Shown here piece by piece: positions 10,696 through 21,122 of a DNA stretch of 64,000 bases (the stretch's first letter is position 1; every line of letters starts with the position of its first letter). A program made the translations under genes and the position numbers. The stretch is from Anaeramoeba flamelloides. Lineage: Eukaryota > Metamonada > Anaeramoebidae. The notes beneath the pieces are model-generated. The model was not told where the DNA came from, did not search any database, and saw only the letters and a list, made by a program, of their open reading frames with translations. Location: assembly GCA_027625915.1 (NCBI GenBank), contig JANTQA010000032.1, forward strand, positions 8,804,001 through 8,868,000, given 5' to 3'.

Positions 10696-12845
10696 TTAAT
10701 TTATTGTTTTTAATTTTCTAATTCCTTTGTTTTTTTTCCAATTGGTTAAAAACCTTTTCCATTCTTTTTCGTTTTCAAATTTCAAAATCATATCTTTCTT
10801 TTGAAATTGTCCAAATGATAAGGATATTTCTTTTGATTTTTTTGAATAAATAACCACTTTACTTTTAATATTTATTTCTTTTTTAAAATTTATTTTTGGT
10901 AAATCAAAAAAAACTTTTTTATTTGTAAAATAACAAATACCGGTGCCATATTGTGTTTTTTTGGATTTCATTATTTGGCATTTAATATTGAAAAAAGGGT
11001 GATTCTTTTTTTTGGAATTATTTGGATCATCTTTACTTTGACTGGCTGAGTATTTGCCGGCACGGCTTGAATTATATTTTTTATTAAAATGCTTTAACAA
11101 TTTTGAAAAGGAATTGCCCCTTTCGTAGTCATCAAATTGGAATAGAAATGTATAAACCTCTGGGATGTGTATTCTAAAAAACATATGCCCCCCTTCAGTT
11201 TTTTGTTCATATTTATAAAGACTTGAATAACTAATTTCAATTATATACATATTCGAAGATTCTAATTTTTGGATAGTGAGCCCATTTTTTTGAAATTGTA
11301 AAAAACATTTTCTTGGTTTATTAATACCCTCAAGTAGATAGGAATTGAAATCATATATTTTCTTCTTTTCGATCTCCTTTTCCCTTTCGCTATTTGATTC
11401 AGTGCCCTTTGTTAAACTTTTTTCATTCTCAATTTTTTTTTTAGCCAATTTATTTTTTGATAATTTAATAAAATTTTGGCTGTTGGTAACATAATTTGTG
11501 ATAAAATCATCAGTTTGCTTTTGATCATTTAATTTGAAATCTATTGCAAAATCTAATTTTTCTAATTTTATAATTGGTGGCTTCCCAAGACTTTGAAATA
11601 ATTCTATTTTTTTATTGCCCCGTTCAAATTGTACAATCTTATAAATTTCTCTTTGTTTTGTATTTTTATTATTAGTATTACGAAAAATAATTTTATTGTA
11701 ATAAAGAACCATTTCCATTTTTTTAATTTTCTGTCTTGTTAAGAATACACTTACTTGATAATTGATACCTTTTTTCTTCCCCCCTTCTATTACATCTGTT
11801 TCATTATCTTTCTCGTTTCCATTTTCCCTTTCCATTTCTTTTTCATTCTCATTTTTATTTTCCTTTTCGATTTCCTTTCCTTTTTCCTTTTCCTTTTCCT
11901 TTTCATTTTCATTTTCATTCTCATTCTCATTCTCATTCTCATTCTCATTCTCCTTTTCCTTTTCCTTTTCCTTTTCCTTTTCATTTTCATTTTCATTTTC
12001 ATTTTCATTCTCATTCTCATTCTCATTCTCATTCTCATTTTCCTTTTCCTTTTCCTTTTCCTTCTCATTTTCAAATGATTTTTCTTGTAATTTTCCCTTC
12101 CCTTTTCCTTTTTCTTTTTCATTTTTATTTTCCGTTACATTCTCATATCCATTTTCATTTTCATTATCCAAACTATCATCAATACCACTGCCATTTAAAG
12201 TTATTTTTGTTTCATTTTCTTTAGTTTGAAAAGTTTGACTAAAATTGCTTATTTTGGATTCAAATTCATTTGAAAACTGCTCTTGATTTTTCTCATTATC
12301 AAAAAGGATAAAAACCTTGAAATTTTCAGTTAATTTAATTATCATACCCTTTTTTGTTCTTTTCTTTATCTATTTATTATGGATTTGTTTTTAATAAAAA
12401 TAAATAAAATAATAATAAGATTGAATTATCAAAACAAAAGAAATTTAATAGATTATTTTAAGAAAATAAATTTATTCTTTACCATCATATTTTTATTAAT
12501 TGCAAAAATTTTTCTAAAATTAGTTGAAATACAAATTAAAAAATTATTTGTGATGCTAACCCAAGAAAATTGATAATCTTTATTGGATGACTTGAATTTA
12601 ATTTTTGATTTGTAATACCCTTCCTTTTTATATTTTTTCTCAAATTCATTTTTTTTTGTATTGTCTTTATCCTCCTTCAAATCAACAATTTTCACTTTCT
12701 CTTCACCAGTTATTGAGATTTTTTTTAAAATTCTTTCAAAATTTTCAAACCATAGCTTTGAGATTTCTTCGCTTTCTAAACTAAATGAGACACATAAACC
12801 CTTTTTTATTAAAATTTTACCCGCTTTCTTTTTTCTTTTTAAGAT
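10696..12845 (-). CDS. Protein with several PH-like domains and an expanded KE/NE tract (3' exons)
   Basis: Two exons are read on the minus strand: 12845-12483, then 12348-10696. They are joined by a 134-bp GT-AG intron (12482-12349), phase 0 on both sides. The junction completes a PH-like fold: strands GYYKSKIKF, FSWVSITNNFLICIS and FAINKN lie before it, and IIKLTENFKVFILFD plus a C-terminal helix after it. The upstream exon also carries the end of an earlier PH-like unit (KILIKKGLCVSFSLESEEI, then a SKLWFENFERIL helix). After a roughly 100-residue KE/NE repeat (DNA 11870-12075), further PH-like units follow (VSVFLTRQKIKKMEMVLYYN; FLQFQKNGLTIQKLESSNM; the last ends KEWKRFLTNWKKNKG). The likely role is membrane or protein docking. 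The 5' end is missing: the 12845 exon opens directly after an acceptor and has no ATG. It probably continues upstream to 20746-21122. Confidence 0.7.
12349..12482 (-). other. Intron inside a PH-like domain, 134 bp
   Basis: Donor GTAAAG follows ATGATG and acceptor AAAAAAG precedes GGTATG on the minus strand. Both flanking exons are in phase 0. Without removal the upstream frame ends within a few codons. The length is close to the 136-bp intron of the ThiF-SelO gene. Confidence 0.65.
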
Positions 12846-13302
12846 CTAGAATTTGTTTATCGTTTAAAAAATAGTTTAATAAAGAATATAATAAGAAGAA
12901 TTTTTTAATTTTAATTTAAAAATTGAAAGCAGAGAAAATAAAATGAATTATAGAAAAAAAAATAAATAATAGTATTTTTTTGTTGATATTTAGAAATTGG
13001 GAGTTTTTGATTTTTGGGTTGTGGAACGCAAAGACATGACTCTTTAAGTTCAATGGTTATATTTGAGCAAATTCCAACTGGGATATATCTATATATTCAG
13101 TTGATGGTGGAATATTAATAGAAAAATGTAAAAAAAATAATACATTTCGCTTGTCTGGATTTTTTATCAAAGATCTTATGGTTAGAAAACTTAAGGTAAT
13201 AAAAAAAAAATAATAAAAATAAAGTGAAAACAAAAAATCCTTAAAATAGTAAAAAATATATAAATTCGGGCACCCAGTGCCCCACTCTGAGAGGTAGTGT
13301 CT

Positions 13303-13388
13303 AGGTTTTTTTTAATTTAAAAGAATGGAGTAAAATCTCTGATTTAGCTCAATTCTTTTAAATCAAAAAAAAACCTAACGACAGTGGA
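13303..13388. repeat. Palindromic module inserted in LINE tail (unit 1)
   Basis: Runs from TCTAGGTTTTTTTTAATTTA to AACCTAACGAC, with AGTG on each side. The arms contain AAAAGAATGGAGTAAAATC and its near complement GATTTAGCTCAATTCTTTT. The corresponding LINE tail at 48400-48470 lacks this unit. Confidence 0.65.
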
Positions 13389-13472
13389 ATACTAATTTAT
13401 TAATCACGGAATGTGGAATTTTTATCTATTTGATAATTGTTCTATCGGGTTTTTGCTCCTCCTGTGTATTCA

Positions 13473-13735
13473 GGAGAAGTGTCGTCAAGTGCCGTAAAGT
13501 GCCTAGGTTTTTTTTTTTACTTTTTGGAATGTAAAGAAAATTAAATAAATTTTCTTTACATTTCAAAAAGTAAAAAAAACCTAACGGCGCTTTTTTTTAA
13601 TTTAAGAAATTTTCTTTTTCTCAAATTAAAAAAAAGCTAAAGCGGTTTTCCAGAATTGGTAATAATTTAGTAAAATCAAGGATTTTACTCAATTCTTTCA
13701 AATCCTGGAAAACATAATGACAGTGGATAGTTTCT
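13473..13735. repeat. Palindromic module inserted in LINE tail (unit 2)
   Basis: Begins AGTGTCGTCAAGTGCCGTAA, then CCTAGG and a hairpin built on TTTTTTACTTTTTGGAATG and its complement, then CTAACGGCGC. A second hairpin (TTTTTTTTAATTTAAGAAA and complement) follows, then a third built on GGTTTTCCAGAATT and AATCCTGGAAAAC. It ends ATAATGACAGTGG. The undisturbed LINE copy at 48350 reads straight across this site. Confidence 0.65.
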
Positions 13736-14434
13736 ATTTGGTCATGAAAATGATAAATTTATTTTATATATATATTTTAATTATTTTTCTTCTTCTCTTT
13801 TTTTTATTTGATGATTTTTCTTTAATTACTCCTTTCTATAAATAAATAAAATAATAATACATTTCTTTTGATAAAACATCTTTTAATTTTGACGAGAGTT
13901 TATAATAATCCAGAATAAATGAAATTAATGATATATCTTCATTCAAACACATTTTACACTTTCTAAACCTTAGTAAAAAAAAAATATCTCTAATTATTAT
14001 TATTATTGTGGAAAAAGTGTAAAAATATACTTTACATGCCCTTAGAATTAAGTCCCCTTTCAAAAATTTGAGTGTGGAATCATAGATTACACGATTATTA
14101 ATTAATGAAGATAATTTCAAACTATCACAGTTTAAAATCAATTCATTAAGATTTAATTCTTTTGATTTATTTATAAAAATTAATCTATCCTTTTCATAGG
14201 AAGGGCATACCCATAAAAAATGATCAATATTTTCTATATATTTCTTTCTGTTCATATTTTAAACATAAAGGACAAAAGGTGATTTAATTTTTTTTTTTTA
14301 TGACGTAAATATATATTTAAGTAATTAAAAAATGTTATGCTTTTTAAAATTGTTGAAATTGAAGGATAACTTAAATATTTTTGATGAATAAATAAAAAAA
14401 ATTGATTTCTAATTATATTTTCAAATATTTTTGT

Positions 14435-14870
14435 GGTGGGTCTTCAAGTGTTTTAGAGTGACTTCAAGTGCCTATATTTTTCATAATTCAAAAGAATTGA
14501 ATAAAATCAAAGATTTTTCTCTATTCTTTTAAATTTTAGAATACCTAATGGAAGTGGCCATCAATTCCTTCAAGTGCATTCGAGTGTCATCAAGTGCCTA
14601 TATTTTTCATAATTTAGAATAATTGAGTAAAATATTTAATTTTTCTCTATTCTTTTGAATTCTGGAAAAGTTAACGAAAAATATCTAGGTTTTTTTTAAT
14701 TTTAGAAATAAACTGAAAATTTATTGAATTTTCTGTTAATTTCTAAAAGTAAAAAAAACCTAACGTCGCCTTTCCAGAATTCAATAGAATAGAGAAAAAT
14801 CTTTGATTTCTGAAATTTTTTATTTATTTCTAAAATTAAAAAAAAAAAAACTAACAACCTTTCCAGCTTG
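14435..14870. repeat. Palindromic module cluster inside LINE relic
   Basis: Two rounds of an AGTG-rich leader (GTGACTTCAAGTGCCTATAT; GTGTCATCAAGTGCCTATAT), each followed by a TTTTTCATAATT...AATTCTGGAAAAG hairpin. These are followed by TTTTTTTTAATTTTAGAAATA paired with its complement and CCTAACGTCG. It separates the two coding remnants of the LINE. Confidence 0.6.
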
Positions 14871-15468
14871 TAGAATTGAACAACTCCTTATTATTCTATA
14901 TATAAATTTCTTTTTTGTGAATCCTTAAATTTTCTGAATTTCAATTATTTTTAATGATAATTCTTTGATTGAATTTTATAATTTTTCCAGATAGGTAGAG
15001 ATAAATTTCCTAATTTTTTTGTTTATTATTTGTATTTGGATTTTTTTTTATTTATTGAAATTACCAAATTTTCCAATTTAAATTCTGTTTTGTAAATAAG
15101 AACTTGCGTGTTTCGGTTTATTTTACATATTTCGGTAATACATGAATTAATCCACGAATTTAAATAATGTAGAGTTGCTATTTTATCCTTATATATTTCG
15201 AGTTCATATGTTAATTGACTTAATATAAAAGATTTAAATAATCTTATTTTCAAATTTTTTGTTAGTAAATTATTATTAAATAATTATTTAGCAAAAAAAT
15301 TTGTCTCAAAAAACGTCGATAATTTGTAAACTTGAACTTTTTTCCTGTCAAAATGGCCCAAAATTTTTTTCCAAGTACTAATTATTTTTGATATTTTTTT
15401 TTCAAAAAATCAATAGCTGTTGATAATTTCCCTTTGAAGAACAAATAATAAATAAGTAGAATAATATA

Positions 15469-16936
15469 AACTAAAATTCAAAATAAATGGCCCACCTTAT
15501 ATTTCAATTTTGAATTGTATTTGTATTGTTAGAAGTGTTTCCTCTAATAATTAAAATTTGAAAATAAATCATTTTTTCTCTTTTTATTTTTTCTTTCAGT
15601 ATTTTGTTAAAATGGAAAATGAAAATCAAAATTATCCAGAACCTGAAATAAGATTGAACATTGTTCTGTTAAATAAACAGGGTTATTCTCAGCGCAATAT
15701 CGCAATGAGACTGAATATTAGTCGAAGAAAGGTTCGATACTGGATTGAAAACTGGAGTAATGAAAAAAGATTGCATAATAAAACGAAAAAGAAAAAGAGT
15801 TTTTCAATACAATTATCGGAATTTGTTAAAAATGCCACACAAAATAACAGGTCACTGAGTAGCAAGCAATTATCAAAAATTGCTCAAGAAAGATTCCTTA
15901 ATGAACACTGTTCTGAATCAACCATCTACCGAATAAGAAAATCTTTGAAATTTGACTATAAACCACCTCGCATCCGCCAATTTTTAACTGAACTGCAAAA
16001 AAGCAAAAGAATTTTATTTGCTTTAGACATGGAATCAACTAAAACAAATTGGAATCGGGTAATATTTTCTGATGAGTCCTGGTTTTATATAAACTCACAA
16101 ACAAGAAAAAATTTGGAAAATGCCAAATGAAAAATCAGGTAATTTTTTTTTTTTTTTTTTTTTTTTTAATCCTTTCTAACTTATTTTTAAATAAAAAAAG
16201 AATCTGTCTTTCAAGAAAAAAAACATTATGATGAAAAGGTTTTAATTTGGGGTGCTTTTGGAGTTGATTTTAAATCTCGTTTAATTGCTATTAATGGGAG
16301 TATTAATACTCACATTTATATCAAAGAAATTCTCAAAAAGTCGAAAATCATCAAAAAGGCAAATGAAAAATTTGGGGAATTCTGTTGGATATTTCAACAA
16401 GATGGCGCAAGACCACACACATCAAAAATAACAATGAGTTACTTAAGATACAGATGCAATGTTTTGCATCCATGGCCACCAAATAGTCCCGATTTAAATC
16501 CCATTGAAAATCTTTGGGCAATAATGGATAAAAGATTTTCAATTGATAGACCAAAAAATAAGAAAGAATTAATCAAAAAATTGAAAAAAATTTGGAAAGA
16601 AGTAACAGATGAATTAATGGAAAAATTGGTTTCAAATATGAAAAAGAGATTAGATTTAGTTATTCAAAGGGAAGGAGAATCGATAAATGGGTTTTATTAA
16701 TTTTTAAAAAAAATTTTTTTCATGTAATGCTTAATTCAAAATAAATGGCCCAATTTTTTTTAAAATTTTTTTTTAACTTTTTTTATTTTATTTTTTGAAG
16801 AAAAACAAATACCCCTGGAGTCGTGAACCAAATACTAAAATAAAAATTTTAATATTATAATAGATAACTACAAGTATTAAAAATATTTTTCTTTAAATTT
16901 TGATTTTTGATGGGCCAATGATTTTGAATGATAGTT
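15469..16936 (+). mobile_element. Tc1/mariner DNA transposon, 1468 bp, TA target duplication
   Basis: Ends are inverted repeats of about 28 bp: AACTAAAATTCAAAATAAAT + GGCCCA on the left and, read from the right, AACTATCATTCAAAATCATT + GGCCCA. TA lies outside both ends (15467-15468, 16937-16938). The left repeat core AATTCAAAATAAATGGCCCA also recurs internally at 16734-16753 as a direct repeat. The element encodes one transposase with a short intron. A 514-bp deletion derivative lies at 56423-56936 and independently confirms both ends. Confidence 0.85.
15612..16700 (+). pseudogene. Tc1-type DD34E transposase, one frameshift, one intron
   Basis: The start is placed at MENENQNYPEPEIRLN (15612); an upstream in-frame ATG at 15558 would add a hydrophobic, unlikely leader. 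A helix-turn-helix (LNKQGYSQRNIAMRLNISRR) lies near the N-terminus. The catalytic triad is visible: D in FSDESWF, D in FQQDGARPHTS and E in WPPNSPDLNPIENLW, the last two 34 residues apart (DD34E). A 62-bp GT-AG intron (16139-16200) follows codons for KIWKMPNEKS, and phase 1 joining gives ESVFQEKKHY then VLIWGAFG. Between TRK and KIWKMP the frame shifts by one base within an A run near 16111, so this copy is probably inactive. The stop is at 16698. Confidence 0.85.
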
Positions 16937-16941
16937 TACAT

Positions 16942-17400
16942 TAAAGAATAGTTGATATTCGTATGAAATAACTCTATTCGATCAAAATATTTTCTTCAAA
17001 AAATTCAAAAAATCAAAATTCTTAGGGCCCCATTGAGAATAACAACAATGTTTATTTAGTGTTAAATAATTGAAGATCAAAAGAAATTTCAATAGAAATC
17101 AATACCATTTCTTCTACAATCATTTTTACACTTACAAAAATATTTTAAATAACACATTTTTACCAAGTGACTATCGATCTTGCAATAAAAAAAAAAATTT
17201 CAAAAACAATTATGTATCAAAAAAAAATTGAAAAAAAGAACAATCCAAAAAAATTGTAAAAATATGAAAAAATGATTTCAATTTTGAAATTTCCAAAATA
17301 AATATTTAATCTAATATCTATTCAAAGCTTTAAAACGCATGTAATTCACTCCCCAACTATAACTGGATCCTTTTGGCTAAAAAATGGTTTATTGGCTATT
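16942..17400. repeat. Dispersed repeat family R, copy 2
   Basis: Begins AGAATAGTTGATATTCGTAT directly beside the right end of the Tc1 element and ends near AATGGTTTATTGG. It shares GTGACTATCGATCTTGCAATA and TTTCAATTTTGAAATTTCC with the copy at 3015-4110 but lacks the palindromic insertion. No coding capacity. Confidence 0.5.
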
Positions 17401-17973
17401 TCCAAAAAAGGTAGGACAAATTTGTTTTAAATATCTTTATTAAACTCGATCCTCTTAAAATTACTAATTAAAAATCTAAAATTATTATTAATCATTAATT
17501 TATTCTTCATAATAATTCAATTTGTTTGATTTACAAGACATTTCTTTAATTAAGGGTTGAGTCATTTACCGTGAAAAGGCACCATACTCAAGGGGTGACC
17601 TGAGACCAAAAAGGGTATTGTGAAATAGGCCTTCTTTTGGTTGACAAAATTCAAATAACAAAAAAAAAATTACATTGGATCATCGTTGACAAAAAATTAA
17701 ACGAAGAAAAAGAGTTCTCAATTTCAAAAAATCAAAATTTTAAAAAAAAAAATTCATCTTTTCTCATTTTCTTTTTCAAAAGAGGTTAAATTTCTTTAAT
17801 TTAAATCAAATTGCTTTCTTGTATTTCGCAATCAAATTTATTCGATTTAGCCTAATTTGTAGTTATTTTAAAACCCTCTAAATTTGACCAAGTAAGGATT
17901 AGGTAATAGTCTTTCAATAAAAATAACTTATTTGAAAAAATAAAAAAAAGAAAAAAAAAGTCACCAAGATCTC

Positions 17974-18078
17974 AAAAAGCGCCAAAGAGCGACACTTCAA
18001 AACTGACATAGTTGTTTTCAGAATTGTAATTCACAACCATTCTAATTGGAAATTAAGTGTCGCTCTTTGGCGCTTTTT
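17974..18078. repeat. Perfect 24-bp inverted repeat (hairpin), 57-bp loop
   Basis: The left arm 17974-17997 contains GCGCCAAAGAGCGACACTT and the right arm 18055-18078 is its exact complement. The arms are much richer in G/C than the surroundings. GATCTC lies close outside both arms. No second copy was noticed. It could be a tiny MITE, a foldback remnant or a structured RNA. Confidence 0.7.
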
Positions 18079-18486
18079 TCTAAAAATGATCTCATTTTTA
18101 GTTGTTGATTTTTGGAGATCGATCGTACATCATAGGTTGGTTGGTTTTTGATTGGTGTTAGGTCCTCAATAAAATTACTAAAAAGTTTTTTTCCATTTCA
18201 GAATAAAAAATTTCACCCTAATGACTAGACCCTTAAAGATATCAAAGTTTTGGATCTCAATTTTAAATGATATTTTTTAGGTGTAAAAATGGGTGGTTAT
18301 TTTTTTCTTTTTGGAAGATAATTTTTATTATTTCCAAATGAGGATTCATCTCGATAAAAATTCAAATAAGCTAAATTTCAAAGATAAGGGCATCTTTTTC
18401 ATCAGAAAAAAATTTGTTTAATTAATTTTTTTTTTTTTGAATTAAAATGTATTTTACTAAAGTGTTGAGAGATAATAACCAATATA

Positions 18487-19069
18487 AGGTATTTCCAAAA
18501 AAGTGGGGCATTTTTTTTTACATTTCATAAAAAATAATCTTTTTTAGTGATGGTAATCATTAATCAACTATACCAAATTAAGTATAATATTTATACAGAT
18601 TGAACCAACCACTTATGTATTTAATTCAAAACATGTTAGTTGAAATATTCCCAAAAAATGAAAAAAAAAATAGCACTTTTTTTGGGTAAAGCAATGTACG
18701 ACCAATTTCAATAAATAACGGGAAATATGGAAAGGGAACAAATGATTTTTTAAACAAGAAAAATGGAGTTATATGTTTTTAATTATATTGTAAATTTTGT
18801 TTTAATTATACAAGTTATGAAAATTATTTTTTCGATCAAAAACAAAATAATAAACACCAATTTTCACCATAAAAAAATATCAGATAAAATCGAGATCATA
18901 AAATTAAATATATTTTATTTATGCAATACAATACTATGAAACAAATTGAATTATTATCAAGAATCTATAAATGGTGGTTAATGATTTTATATATTTAAAT
19001 CCTTTTTTGAAGAATGTGTTACATAAATATATTTTAAAATAAATTTGCCCCACTTTCTTGGAAATAGCT
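18487..19069. mobile_element. 583-bp TA element with inverted repeats, filled site
   Basis: Ends read AGGTATTTCCAAAAAAGTGG + GGCA and, from the right, AGCTATTTCCAAGAAAGTGG + GGCA. TA lies outside both ends (18485-18486, 19070-19071). The flanks (ATAATAACCAATATA and ATTAATAAATAAAAATATAG) are found joined at 55637-55675 with only one TA, that is, the empty site. No transposase remains inside. A related single end (GGCTATTTCCAAAAAAGGTA) occurs at 17393. Confidence 0.85.
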
Positions 19070-19694
19070 TAGATTAATAAATAAAAATATAGTGTAATAA
19101 TTTTGTTTTTTGAAAGATAAATGAAAAAAGAAAATAATAATCATCAAAAAGTTTGCCCCTAATTTTGAAAGTTGGCTTAGAATGAAAAACTTATAACTGT
19201 ATTTTATTTTTTTAAAAAGCGTTTGTAGACTTATGATATTGTAAATTTTTTATTCAATTAGGTGGTACCCACTTTGGTTCCAAATAAAAGTATAATTTTT
19301 ATTTTTAATTTTTATTTTGGAATTATTTTTATGAACATCTTTTGAAATACAGAAAATGGGTACTGTTCCAATTAGTATTAATACCCCTCTTAATTTTATA
19401 TTACCCATTTGAAAATAGATCTAAATTATTTTTAAAAAATGTTGACTCGCTTGATAATATTATTGGAAGTGGTTTTGTAAGGTTTTATTCAAGATTCTTC
19501 TCAAAATAAAAGTTTAATTTTATTTGATTAGAATCATTTTTTCAAATTTTATAAATTTTTTTTTGCTTTATCAAATTTTTGTTTTTCTTTTTTTTTTTTT
19601 TTTGTTATCCTTGTTAGTGTTTCTTCTTTTTTTACCATCAGTTCTACAGCCAGCGACACTGGTTTATTCAAGTTTTTTTTTTTTTTTTTTAATT

Positions 19695-19863
19695 TTGGTA
19701 TTTGAATTATAAATGGAGAAAAAAATTTCATTTTCTTTTCCATATTTTTCTTTTATAAATAGAGTTTTCCAAAGAAGTAGGTTGTAATTTAAAAACTCTA
19801 TTTGAAAAATGAAATTGAAAATGAAAGCTGAAAATTTTTCCACATTTATAATTCAAATAACAG
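19695..19863. mobile_element. MITE family D copy
   Basis: Inverted ends: TTGGTATTTGAATTATAAAT on the left and ATTTATAATTCAAATAACAG on the right. The middle holds AAACTCTATTTGAAAAATG and GGTTGTAATTT, shared with 48690-48842, 50048-50208 and 57330-57488. It is non-coding. Confidence 0.65.
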
Positions 19864-20745
19864 TATGTGAGCCCAATTGAAAAAAAAAAAAAGATCTTAG
19901 AACATACAAATAAGTCTTTAGGAAATTTTGACGTTGTAATGTCTGTTAAAATGCATATCTTTATCAACAAAAAATCTTTCTGTTAATCTTTTTTCATTGA
20001 AAGGTTAAGTAATAAAAAATCTATAATGCACATTTCAAAAATTGTTATTCTCTTTTTTTTTTTAGGTTTTGATTTTATTTTTTTTTTCTTTTTAAAATTT
20101 TCAGGGTTTATGTTTATAATAATTAAAAAGTGAATTACCAATCAGATTTAAGATTCAGTTATTCTAAAATACCAAATAATAGATATATATATATATATTT
20201 ATATATCAATTTATTATTTCAGGTGAGTAATATTTTTTTAAAATAGAGTTAATTTTGTTAAATAAATTTTAAAATACAAGTAATAGTTTCGATTCAATCA
20301 AAATCACAATTCCTCGTAATTTCAGATTACCATTTACGAATAGAACAACTCTCAGAGAAAATTAGATCTCCAATTTCAATTTTTGACTGATGAAATGGCT
20401 TTGCCAAAAAATACACAAGTAAATGAAGTGAAAATTTTTTCCCCATAAAATTCAAATCTCTGTATTTATTATGGGGGAAAAAAAGTTTGAAACGAGATTG
20501 TATTTTTGTAAAATTAAATCACTATGGCTTGTATGTTTTTCGTTTCTCATTGAATAAATAACCCATCAATCTTTTTATTTTTTTTTTCTTCTTCAACAAA
20601 AATTGAAAAGTGGATCAAATTTTCTATTTTTTTTTTAATTGGTAACTAATAGAATGTTAATACCCTTGAGAATATTTCTAAAAATAAAGTCTGTTTTGTA
20701 TTAACAAATAAAATCGGTTTCAGAATTTTAAATAAAGTGTGATAC

Positions 20746-21122
20746 CTTTGTTTGTTTGGTAACTTCAATTTTAATTGTTAGCAATTCATTTTGTGAGCAA
20801 ATGAAAAGTTTTTTTTTTTGGTATTTTATGTATCCTTTTTCTGAACGTAAAGGAAAGCCATATATTTGATCAATCCGAAAGTTTACAGATCTCCACTCGC
20901 TCAGTTTAAAATCTTTTAAAGTTAAAATTATATTTGGTTCATTTTTCTCTTGTTGTTTTTTTTTTTGTTTTTCTTTTTCTTTTTCTTTTTTGTTGTCGTG
21001 ATGTAAGGCGATTTTGTTTTTTGTTTGCTTTTGTGGCTTTTCGTTTTTTGAACGATTTTTTGTTTTTGTAGTTTTTTTGTTCATCTCTTCTTTGTGGGGT
21101 TGATAAGTCAAAGACCAAAAGT
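20746..21122 (-). CDS. Orphan exon, probably the 5' part of the PH-like gene
   Basis: On the minus strand an acceptor (TTACTTAG, ending 21123) opens an exon reading FWSLTYQPHKEEMNKK. It continues with a basic K/E/Q tract and the folded stretch LSEWRSVNFRIDQIYGFPLR, SEKGYIKYQKKKLFICSQNE and LLTIKIE, and ends at donor GTATCA (20745). Phase is 1 at entry and 0 at exit. The last part looks like the first strands of a PH-like domain, whose remainder (KILIKKGLCVSFSLESEE) opens the exon at 12845, also phase 0. I therefore join it to that gene across a 7.9 kb intron. The upstream exon with the start codon was not found; 21123-21690 shows only AT-rich DNA. FRIDQIYGFPLR matches no family I recognise. 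Confidence 0.5.

Larger units (their letters stand above)
13140..15300 (-). mobile_element. LINE (non-LTR retrotransposon) relic
   Basis: On the minus strand 15253-15026 encodes KIRLFKSFILSQLTYELEIY and onward, resembling the region after the reverse transcriptase domain of LINE ORF2. 14255-13836 encodes a C-terminal part with HFLWVCPSYEKDR, the hydrophobic/Cys motif seen near LINE ORF2 ends. The 3' untranslated tail (13860-13140) matches 48215-48600 on the other strand and in part 22990-23300. The relic is interrupted by palindromic modules at 14435-14870, 13473-13735 and 13303-13388. No reverse transcriptase core is left, so it is dead. Confidence 0.65.
12846..20745 (-). other. Proposed 7.9 kb intron filled with transposon remains
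   Basis: Donor GTATCA lies directly after codon AAG at 20746; acceptor CTAG ends at 12846. Both sides are phase 0, and joining them makes a PH-like unit (LFICSQNELLTIKIE from one side, KILIKKGLCVSFSLESEE from the other). Inside lie a LINE relic, palindromic modules, the Tc1/mariner element, a repeat R copy, a 583-bp TA element and a MITE. Stretches not covered by those entries (about 17400-17970, 18080-18480, 19070-19690, 19870-20740) show only AT-rich DNA and poly-T. It is inference; the two ends could belong to different genes. Confidence 0.4.

Noticed and set aside
11755-12229. Long plus-strand frames rich in Phe/Ser opposite the PH-like gene
   Set aside because: They are the complement of the KE/NE repeat; repeat DNA keeps all frames open.
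17393-17440. Second full copy of the 583-bp TA element
   Set aside because: Only one end (GGCTATTTCCAAAAAAGGTA) is present; no matching right end was found nearby.
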